Made by a program: the position numbers and the translations under genes. Shown here piece after piece: positions 56,687 through 64,000 of a DNA stretch of 64,000 nucleotides. Source of the DNA: AP-15 sp963818695 (GTDB lineage Bacteria > Pseudomonadota > Alphaproteobacteria > ATCC43930 > CGMCC-115725); the NCBI GenBank assembly GCA_963818695.1, contig CAWFTG010000001.1, forward strand, positions 372,001 through 436,000, given 5' to 3'. Position 1 is the stretch's first letter. Every line of letters begins with the position of its first letter. The notes beneath the pieces were generated by a model. It did no database searches and had not been told where the DNA came from. It worked only from the letters and a program-made list of their open reading frames with translations.

Positions 56687-57951
56687 ATTAAGCGAGTACG
56701 ACGCGGATCGGCGAAGCCCGCCCGAACCCTCGGCGGCATCCATCCGACCCCCATTTAAATGGAATGATCCGGCAGCGCGGGTGGACCTCGCATTGCTCTT
56801 TAGTGCCCTATTTCTGCCGCGCTTCTCATTGCCGTTCGGCGGCACATTTCTGATGCTGGACCTCATACCCGTCGTGTTTATTCTGGCCTACCAATTTTTT
56901 GCTGGGAAACTGTTGATTCAATACGATCGTTTGCTGTGGTTTCTGGGCCTCGTGCTCGCAGCGTCGTGTTCCTTATTGTTGAACTTCAAAAGCACGATGC
57001 TGACCTCATACCTTCTATTTCTAGTATTGTATTCTTTAGTCACTTTGGTCAGGCCGTCTATCCCTGGTCGATACTACAGCACTCTGCACGCCTTTCAACT
57101 GCTTGTACTGATCCTTTCGTGCATTGGTGTGGCACAATTCGTCGCACAGTTCGTGGTGGACGGCAAACAGCTGCTCAGGTTCTATGGCCTAGTTCCGGAT
57201 TTGTTATTCGGGTACTTTAATGCCGGCGGAGTGAATACAATTCATCCACTGTCCCAGGGATCGGCCATTCTCAAGAGCAATGGCTTGTTTCTAGCGGAGC
57301 CGTCGACCTTTTCGCAAATCACCGCTCTCGGCATATTGATCGAGGTTCTCGAATTTCGTCGACCGCGATACCTGCTCGGTATGGCGCTGGGATTTCTGGT
57401 AGCGTATAGCGGGACCGGGTTGATACTCCTCCTTCTGTCTTCCGCTAGCCGGCCTTCGTCACAGCAGGGCCGGTCTCTCAGCACTACTCGTCATCATGTT
57501 GCCGCTCGCGCTCTTCGCGACAGGAATTATCAACTCGTCGGTTTTTCTTGGCCGCGTCGGCGAGTTCGAGGACACCGGGGCGAGCGGTTTCGGCCGGTTC
57601 GTCGCGCCGGCCTTGGTAGCAGCCAAGCAATTCGATGACGCCTCGTTATTGTTACTGCTGGTAGGGAACGGCCCGGGGACGGCAAAAACCTTGAACGATG
57701 GTGCTTTCTATTACGCATACGCGCCCACTTGGTTTAAGCTCTTTATCGAATACGGCATAATCGGCTCATTCATTTTCGTCTGCTTCTTAGCCTCTTGCCT
57801 GAGGCGATCGAAATGCCCCGGGCTCGTGCTGGCGGCGATGATCGTCAACTACATCTTCAACGTCGATTTCCTGACGACTTCATTTTTGACCGTCATGATC
57901 GTCCTTGGCACGCTGAACAGTGCTGAAGCTAGACGAATTCGCGAGCGATAG
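56676..57951 (+). pseudogene. Wzy/O-antigen-ligase-like polymerase, one frameshift
   Basis: The GTG at 56676 overlaps the kinase stop. The membrane protein has about ten hydrophobic segments (VDLALLFSALFLPRFSLPFG, LLWFLGLVLAASCSLLLNFK, LLVLILSCIGVAQFVAQFVV) and a large loop with GLFLAEPSTFSQITALGILI. The frame shifts near 57455-57490, after which LPLALFATGIINSSVFLGRV and VGNGPGTAK continue to 57951. It would polymerise repeat units in the periplasm. Only one shift breaks it, so sequence error cannot be excluded. Confidence 0.8.
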
Positions 57952-58071
57952 CGCGCGCGGGTACCGTCCGGCCGTAGAGTTTGTCCCTAGCAGGGTGCGG
58001 AAAAAGGCCGAGATTGTGGTCAAGCTATTGTTTACAATGGGCGTGTCAGACGAGATGTTGGGGGATGTCCG

Positions 58072-59146
58072 ATGCGCGGTGGGGATGCGCGGACAGAAGC
58101 GCTGTTCAGCTATGTGAGCTGCGAGGCGCGGGTGCCAATGGATCATCCGTTGCGGGCGATCCGCAACATTGTGAACGAGGCGCTGGCGGTGCTGTCGCCG
58201 GAGTTTGAGACCGTCTATGCCAAATCCGGGCGGCCATCGATCCCGCCGGAGAAATTGCTGCGCGCCCTGCTGCTGCAAGCCTTCTATTCGGTGCGCTCGG
58301 AGCGCCAGCTGATGGAGCAGCTCGGCTACAATCTGTTGTTCCGCTGGTTTGTCGGGTTGTCGCTGGATGCCGCGGTGTGGGACGTGACGGTGTTCACAAA
58401 GAACCGCGAGCGTGGAGGGTGACTCGCGCACAGTTATGGCGGCAGTGCTGAACCAGGAGCGGATCAAGGCGCTGCTGTCGGACGAGCATTTCTCGGTGGA
58501 CGGCACGCTGATCGAGGCGTGGGCCAGCATGAAGAGCTTTCGCCCGAAGGACGGCAGCGGCGAGCCGCCAGCGCCGGGCCGCAACGGCGAACGGAACTTC
58601 CACGGCGAGAAGCGCCGCAACGAAACGCACGCTTCGACCACCGATCCTGATGCCCGGTTGTACCGCAAAGGGCCGGGCCAGCCGGCCAAGCTGGCCTATC
58701 TGGGGCATGTCTTGATGGAGAACCGGCATGCTCTGGCGGTCGACACGCGGCTGACCCTGGCCACTGGCACGGCCGAGCGCGAGGCCGCGCTCGACATGGT
58801 GGCGGCCCGTCCCGGCAGTCACCGGATCACGCTCGCTGCCGACAAGGCCTATGACGTCGCCGGGTTTGTCGCCGATCTGCGGCAGTACAAGGTGACGCCG
58901 CATGTGGCGCAGAACACCACCAATCGACGATCGGCAATCGATGCGCGGACGACCCGGCATCCCGGCTACGCGGTCAGCGGGCGGATGCGCAAGCGCATTG
59001 AGGAGGTGTTTGGCTGGAGCAAAGCAACCGCGGGCTTTCGCAAGACCCGCCACTGTGGCCTCGCTCGAGTCCACTGGATGTTCACGTTGACGATCACCGC
59101 CTACAACCTCGTCCGCCTGCCCCGTCTGATGACCGCCGTGGCATAA
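58072..59146 (+). mobile_element. IS5-family (IS1182-like) transposase, frameshifted
   Basis: The N-terminal part (PLRAIRNIVNEALAVLSPEF, RPSIPPEKLLRALLLQAFYS, LLFRWFVGL) is out of frame with the DDE part, the break being near 58410 where NRER should be followed by LLE. The second part has FSVDGTLIEAWASMKSF (first Asp), RLYRKGPGQPAKLAYLGHVL, ITLAADKAYDVAGFV (second Asp) and KRIEEVFGWSKATAGFRKTR (Glu). Clear inverted repeats were not found. It sits between the Wzy-like gene and a membrane glycosyltransferase without breaking either. Confidence 0.85.
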
Positions 59147-59336
59147 CCAAGCCTGGACTCTGCCCAGTGATGATATTCACCCCACAAAATAGGCAGCAAA
59201 ACCCTGCCCAGTCAGGTTTTACTGCAATCCAGACGAGTAATACCATCAGCAATTCTACCAAATGCCCATCGCAGACCGGTTTTTCCGCAGCCTGCTAGTG
59301 TCGAGGGCTTCTTCGAGGCCTGAAGGTCTGAAGACA

Positions 59337-60842
59337 ATGTGCAACGCGCGATTCGGCGCTGATCGAAGCGATACCAGTTTCTTGACTGAGCCCGCTACGT
59401 GTAGGGATGGTTCGATCGCAGCGGGGCGGTACACGGCGGTATCTGTTTCAGCTATCGCCGTTCTTGTTGTGGTCGTCTATGCGACTATGTTCGGTAATTA
59501 TCGGGTCAATCTTGCGATTGATACGCCATGGTATTTGTCATTTTCCTATAATTACTGCATGAAAGGAATAAATACCGACGCTACGTTCGGAGTAGCTTTC
59601 CCGGGCGGCATGGGTGGTACAGTCGCATTCGGAAAGCTCGCCGCGTTCGTGCAGTGCCCGGCGCTCGCGCCGTTCAATTGGTCGCTGCTTGCCGCCAACT
59701 TCCTGTCGGTGGCTGGAGTCGTGCTTAGCATGGCAGCCATCTTTGCCTTTCTCGTGGACCAAGGTTTCAGTCGCTTCGGCGCCGTCACGTGTTGTCTGGC
59801 ACTCGCGGCGACCGAACCGATCGTCGCGATGGCAAATCAATCCAAGTACGAATACATCACGTTCCTCTTCGCCGTGAGTGGGCTGCTTTTGGCGGCGCGC
59901 CGGCAGCTTTTCCTTGCCGGACTGATTTCGGTGTTAGCGATCGAGGTGCAGCCGATCGGGATCATGGCGCCGATCTATTTGATTGCCTATGAGTTGAGTC
60001 GGATGATCCAGATGCGCCGATACCGGATCGAATTCGACCGCGTCGCCAAGCTGGGGCTCGGCGGCCTGATGGGTCGTCGCGGTCTATTTTATGCTGCATC
60101 CTCACATTCTGGCCTTGTTGGCCTCATCCGCGAACGCTGCCGAATGAGAATCAAGGATCGATCCATTTCCTCTACGGGTATTTCTTCGCGGCAAGGCTGT
60201 ATCGGCATCTACCCGAGTTCGCGGTGTTTGTCGCTTGCTTTTTAATTCATATCTGGCGCCGGGATTACATGCAGTGGCCATTCCCGATCATCGCGTCCGT
60301 CGCTACGCTGTTGATAGGGTTTGCTCTCGTTCATCATAATTATTTCTATACTCCGTTCTGGTACTTCCCGGCTTTCCTTGTAGTGTTTATGACAGCGAGC
60401 GCGGCATGGCGCGCCATCGTGCTTCCGGCCCTTGTATTGGCGCTGTTCGTTCCGCAATACGCGGTGGGGTATATCGAAGGGCACAAATACGCGCGGCAGG
60501 ACGAACTGGAGGTGGCGCGATCGGCGATTGCCGGCCGCGGCACTGATCTGAGCCAGGCCCATATCTATCGGCGACTTCATATTCTGGCCCGTCTTCAAGG
60601 ACCTCTCGTTCGAGTGGTCCCCGTCGATCTTGCATCACCTAAGGGGGGTCGCGCACGGTACAATCTATTTGATCTGTGGTCTTGATCCGCCGTTCAGCCC
60701 GGAAGAGAGCGTGTGCGCCGAAGCGCTGCCGACTTTCAGCGGTATGCAGCTCGTTGCCCAGTTTTCGTGGGCCGGCCGGAACTATCGCATATACGAACGG
60801 CGCAGCCCCCAAGGCGGATCGGCGCAGGCTAGAGGCGATTGA
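59337..60842 (+). pseudogene. Membrane glycosyltransferase-like protein (PMT-type), broken
   Basis: ATG 59337 starts a membrane protein with a hydrophobic start (AVSVSAIAVLVVVVYATMFG), the loop NLAIDTPWYLSFSYNYCMKG and further helices. Shifts occur near 60080 and 60580, after which LICGLDPPFSPEESV ends at 60842. The order of helices and loops suggests a family of membrane mannosyl- or arabinosyl-transferases, but I do not see its diagnostic acidic motif clearly, so the class is tentative. Confidence 0.55.
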
Positions 60843-60894
60843 GCATGCGGCGTTACCTCTGCAGCCCGGTTTGAAGGTTTCACGAGAGCGATTG

Positions 60895-62190
60895 ATGCTA
60901 GCTCGGGCGGCGCGACGAGCCACCAAATTGGGCCGCCTTTTGACCTTCACGGCTGGGCGACATGGGCTTCGATACGGTGTCGGCGCCGCAATTGAACACC
61001 GCCAGGCACTCACCGGGCTCGATATTGGGACAATTGTCGACGTCGGAGCGAACAAAGGCCAATTTGCGTTGCTCGCCGCTGAGGTGTTTCCTGACGCAAC
61101 TGTCTACTGCTTTGAGCCCCTTGAAGAGCCGGCGGCCCGCCTTCGCAAGATGCTCGGCACCGGCGTCACGCTATTCGAGACGGCGATCGGACGCTCGGAG
61201 AGCCACGGCGTCATCCATGTCTCCCGGCGGGCCAACTCCTCGTCCCTCCTGCCCATTGCTAAGCAGAGTGAAGTGTTTCCCGGCACGGAGTTGCGGGAGA
61301 AACGGGTTGTTTCGGTAGCTCCTCTGACAAAATATCTCTCCGCTGAAAATTTAAAACAGCCGGCACTGCTCAAAATTGATGTCCAGGGATATGAATTGGA
61401 GGTGTTAAAAGGGTGCGCGGAGCTGTTATTTGTGTTTCAATATATTTATTTGGAATGTTCATTTGTCGAGCTGTATCATGGGCAATCATTAGCTGGAGAC
61501 GTCATTCTCTATTTGCTACGCCGAAACCTCCAGCTGTCTGGTGTGTACAATCAGGTTGACGATTCAAACAGAAGACCGGTACAAGCCGATTTTCTTTTCT
61601 CGAACGCCGATTGCAGCGGAAACCACGGCGGGGGTGCTGGCGCTGACGTGCACGGCACCGCCGCACGGGGCGACGCATTGGACGGCCGGGCGATGGCCAA
61701 AGCCATCGGCATCTCGCCGGGTTCGGTACAGCGCATCCGGCGGGCGCACAATTGCAGCCACACCGCCTACGCACCTTTAAACGCGCGCGCGATCCCAGCT
61801 TTTGCTACCAAGCCTACTGATTTCCTGGGACCCCTTTATGTCGACCTGCCGGTCCAGGCCGTGGTGCTGTCGATCGACGAAAAGGGCCAGACTCAAGGCT
61901 CGACCGCACCCAATCTAGGACTGCCGACCAAGCCTGGGCGCTGCCTGAGTTCCACTTCACCCCCACCTCGGCCTGTGGCTCAACGCCGTCAGAAGTTCTT
62001 CTCCAAGATGACCCGGCAACGCATCCGCCGCAGTGTCTTTCGCTCGATCCCCGATCTGCAGGCCGCGATCAATGCTTATCTCGCCGAGCACAACGCCAGC
62101 CCCAAACCCTTCCTCGGGACGCAATCCGCCGAGGCTATTCTGGCCAAGCTCGACCGCCTCCCTGTAACAGCGGCTTACTCAGTGCACTAG
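60895..62190 (+). CDS. FkbM-family methyltransferase with IS630-derived C-terminal extension
   Basis: The first ~240 residues are an FkbM methyltransferase: IGTIVDVGANKGQFALLAAE (SAM loop), ATVYCFEPLEEPAARLRKML, FETAIGRSESHGVIHVSRRA, SSLLPIAKQSE, LLKIDVQGYELEVLKGCAEL and IYLECSFVELYHGQ. The usual end, GVYNQVDDSNRRPVQADFLF, is followed with no stop by about 190 residues read from an IS630 remnant. Start ATG 60895 has GAGAG upstream. The extension is probably useless; the methyltransferase may still work. A second copy of the same FkbM C-terminus lies at 63763-63857. Confidence 0.8.
   Translation: MLARAARRATKLGRLLTFTAGRHGLRYGVGAAIEHRQALTGLDIGTIVDVGANKGQFALLAAEVFPDATVYCFEPLEEPAARLRKMLGTGVTLFETAIGRSESHGVIHVSRRANSSSLLPIAKQSEVFPGTELREKRVVSVAPLTKYLSAENLKQPALLKIDVQGYELEVLKGCAELLFVFQYIYLECSFVELYHGQSLAGDVILYLLRRNLQLSGVYNQVDDSNRRPVQADFLFSNADCSGNHGGGAGADVHGTAARGDALDGRAMAKAIGISPGSVQRIRRAHNCSHTAYAPLNARAIPAFATKPTDFLGPLYVDLPVQAVVLSIDEKGQTQGSTAPNLGLPTKPGRCLSSTSPPPRPVAQRRQKFFSKMTRQRIRRSVFRSIPDLQAAINAYLAEHNASPKPFLGTQSAEAILAKLDRLPVTAAYSVH
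61625..62190 (+). mobile_element. IS630-family remnant fused to FkbM gene
   Basis: The sequence reads AMAKAIGISPGSVQRIRRAH, PLYVDLPVQAVVLSIDEKGQ (first DDE Asp region) and, after a gap, QRRQKFFSKMTRQRIRRSVF and NAYLAEHNASPKPF. The central part between DEK and the Glu region is deleted. Confidence 0.8.
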
Positions 62191-62204
62191 GTGGGAGAAC
62201 TCCC

Positions 62205-63620
62205 ATGGCCACCACACATGCTAATTTCATGGTCTCAGAAGATGATGTGTTAAGGATTGCAGTCAGATACGACAAACCGATCATTATCGATTTCGATGAG
62301 ACCCTATATTTACAAAATTCAACAGAAGATTTTATCGATTGTGCGATCCCCGGTGTTTTGGCACTGATTGTCCTTAAATTTTTAGATATATTTGCGCCGT
62401 GGCGGTGGACCGGCGGCAAGAATACTCGTGACATCTGGCGCGTTCGCTTGGTTTTGACCCTTTTTCCCAGAACACTTTCACGGTGGAAGCGACGGTGTCG
62501 GGAACAGAAGAACGCTCTGACGAACATGCCGCTTCTACGGACTTTTCGCGAAAGAGACGCACCCTTTGTTATCGCAACGAGTGGCTTTTCGGTTGTGGTT
62601 AATCCGTTACTCTCCGAAATGGGCTGCGCCGATGTGCAATTAATCGCTTGTCGACTGAATCACATGGCGGATCGAAAAGCAGGAAAATTGGCGTTAATAG
62701 AGCAACGAATTGGTGCCGCCGCTCTAGCAGAAGCGATGGTCGTTACAGATTCGATTGATGATGTTGAAGTATTACGCCGGTGTGCCTGTCCCTGTCTGAC
62801 GCAGTGGAAGAATGCAAGGTTTCAGCGCTCTTTTCGGAGAGTATACCTGCCTGGGATGTATGAGATAACTGTGAAGCGTCCTGGAAGACAGGGGATCGGT
62901 GGTCTAATAACTAGTTTTTCCTTCTGGCTGTTGGCCTCAATGACGGGGAGCGAATTTGAGTTGTCATCCGTCATTGTGATATTTGTGCTGTTCTTGTCAC
63001 TATGGTCAGTTTACGAAGTTGGTTATATGGATAACGATATTTGCGCGCAAAAGTTCGAGGCAGACCCGGTCGTTTCAGACGAAACCCGCGATTTTCCTTA
63101 TACGTCTGTCAAAAGGAGCGCATGGATTTCGGCAGTAATACTTGGTATCATCGGCTGTATATTAGCAAAGAGTTATGTTTCAGTATGGAATTTGTTCGTG
63201 AAATGGGCATTGATACTAGCTTTTACGCGGTACGTCTATTATTATTATAACAGGATTGACAAAAAGGCGAGGATATGGCTCTATTTAATCTTGCAATTGT
63301 GCAGAGAGGCGTCCTTCATGGTGGTTGTTCCGGTGGGCGTGATGGGTGCTATAGCTTGCACTGCGCATATTATTGGGCGATGGCAGAAATATTTTATATA
63401 TCGATATACATCAAATTGGCCTGAGATCCAGTTTCATACGGTTCGACTATTCCTATTTATTTTGCTATCTGGTGCTCTGTTTATTTCTGAGCAACCCGTA
63501 AATCTGTGGGCGTGGCCGACTGCGGCGATATTGGCCTGGTGCGCGTTTCTGGCACGCAACGAAATCGTTTCGATCTTGAAGGAGACGCACAGAATCGATA
63601 CGAAAGCTACTGGGCCGTGA
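62205..63620 (+). CDS. HAD-domain protein with multi-span membrane C-terminus
   Basis: The 471-residue product has HAD motif I D29-F-D31-E-T33-L (PIIIDFDETLYL), motif II region FVIATSGFSVV, a motif III Lys region (RKAGKLALIEQR) and motif IV VTDSIDDVEVL (about residues 182-192), so phosphatase-type residues are present. From about residue 225 come roughly nine membrane helices. The loop YEVGYMDNDICAQKFEADP (near residue 272) recalls the Asp-rich motif of UbiA prenyltransferases but does not match it exactly. HAD-UbiA fusions exist in decaprenyl-phosphate sugar pathways; that role is inference. The gene is markedly AT-rich for this window and is flanked by two FkbM 3' ends, so it is probably acquired. 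The start ATG has GGGAG upstream. Confidence 0.7.
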   Translation: MATTHANFMVSEDDVLRIAVRYDKPIIIDFDETLYLQNSTEDFIDCAIPGVLALIVLKFLDIFAPWRWTGGKNTRDIWRVRLVLTLFPRTLSRWKRRCREQKNALTNMPLLRTFRERDAPFVIATSGFSVVVNPLLSEMGCADVQLIACRLNHMADRKAGKLALIEQRIGAAALAEAMVVTDSIDDVEVLRRCACPCLTQWKNARFQRSFRRVYLPGMYEITVKRPGRQGIGGLITSFSFWLLASMTGSEFELSSVIVIFVLFLSLWSVYEVGYMDNDICAQKFEADPVVSDETRDFPYTSVKRSAWISAVILGIIGCILAKSYVSVWNLFVKWALILAFTRYVYYYYNRIDKKARIWLYLILQLCREASFMVVVPVGVMGAIACTAHIIGRWQKYFIYRYTSNWPEIQFHTVRLFLFILLSGALFISEQPVNLWAWPTAAILAWCAFLARNEIVSILKETHRIDTKATGP

Positions 63621-63639
63621 CTCCCGCAGGGAAGGCGTG

Positions 63640-63762
63640 CATTTAGCTTTGCTACGTAACGGAACTTCGAGTGCGTTCGGTCGAGCACCTGGCGCTGGCT
63701 TTTCTCGTAAAGCGAGAGCACCACGGCTTGCGCCGGCGGATCGAGATAGAGACGGACCACTT
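63640..63762 (-). pseudogene. IS630 remnant (second copy, inverted)
   Basis: The minus strand reads VVRLYLDPPAQAVVLSLYEK and SQRQVLDRTHSKFR, the first-Asp region of the same IS630 family seen at 61.8 kb, here with D in DEK replaced by Y. It lies directly against the FkbM tail. Confidence 0.75.
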
Positions 63763-63857
63763 TCTGGCGTATACAATCAGGTCGAAGATGCAAATGGGAG
63801 GCCGGTACAAGCAGATTTCCTGTTCGCGAAATCCGGCCCATGCTCAAAGGCCTGAAA
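63763..63857 (+). pseudogene. FkbM C-terminal remnant
   Basis: LSGVYNQVEDANGRPVQADF then LFAKSG ends at a TGA at 63855-63857. It parallels 61540-61600 (LSGVYNQVDDSNRRPVQADF). Only this tail remains of the gene. Confidence 0.8.
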
Positions 63858-63898
63858 CCTTGCGTCGCCCCGTCGGGCACTTGACAGGGAAACACTCG

Positions 63899-64000
63899 AT
63901 GAAGCTCTCAGTAATCATAGCGAACTATAACTACCGGGACTTCGTCGGAGCTGCGATTGAGAGCGCGCTCGCGGTCGATTGGCACGACAAAGAGGTAATC
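63899..64000 (+). CDS. Family 2 glycosyltransferase, start only
   Basis: The first 34 codons read MKLSVIIANYNYRDFVGAAI then ESALAVDWHDKEVI and run off the window. This is the start of a GT-A family 2 enzyme. The ATG has AGGGA eight bases upstream. Confidence 0.85.
   Translation, partial: MKLSVIIANYNYRDFVGAAIESALAVDWHDKEVI

Overview
The window is about 65% GC, and its intact genes read as alphaproteobacterial: a DnaE1-type polymerase, the YcjX/YcjF pair, Liv and Kdp transporters, an acyl-CoA dehydrogenase and tRNA-Ser(CGA). I cannot name the genus from sequence alone; a rhizobial or rhodospirillal relative is my inference.

Layout. Positions 1-6.6 kb are decayed. They hold a dnaE broken by a repeat and several indels, a foreign methyltransferase flanked by two copies of the dnaE 3' end, an FAD-oxidoreductase remnant and a broken TPR gene. 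Positions 6.8-30.5 kb are mostly intact housekeeping and transport genes: MOSC protein, sorbosone-dehydrogenase-like protein, threonine dehydratase, acyl-CoA dehydrogenase, tRNA-Ser, ycjX-ycjF, a branched-chain amino acid ABC transporter (substrate protein, LivH, fused LivM-LivG, LivF), kdpFABC with an extra 27-residue ORF, and a CPA1 antiporter with a cyclic-nucleotide-binding tail. Positions 31.7-64 kb are an accessory surface-polysaccharide region: ABC exporter (wzm/wzt), two inverted GT9 genes, GT2 genes, a GDP-mannose-3,5-epimerase-like gene, a GH16-like secreted protein paired with a proline-rich protein, a polyprenyl glycosylphosphotransferase, a Wzc/GumC-type co-polymerase, a Wzy-like polymerase, FkbM methyltransferases and a HAD-membrane protein. 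Remnants of IS3, IS5, IS66, IS256, IS630 and IS1380 break up this region.

How the genes fit together. The Kdp system and the antiporter point to K+/Na+ homeostasis. The Liv operon imports amino acids. The genes from 52.7 to 58 kb form a Wzx/Wzy-type exopolysaccharide core, and those near 33-36 kb an ABC-dependent export branch; much of both carries frameshifts.

The most unusual feature is several families of short GC-rich palindromes that have entered coding sequence. Four 22-23 bp GAAA-loop hairpins sit inside two transposase genes, all in the sense orientation and all at an MA^GG site. A second palindrome disrupts dnaE and also forms the joint between LivM and LivG, and a third pair lies across the start of livF. 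Twice, a lower-GC passenger gene lies between copies of the 3' end of a neighbouring gene. Some one-base frameshifts may be sequence errors; their clustering argues partly against this but does not exclude it.
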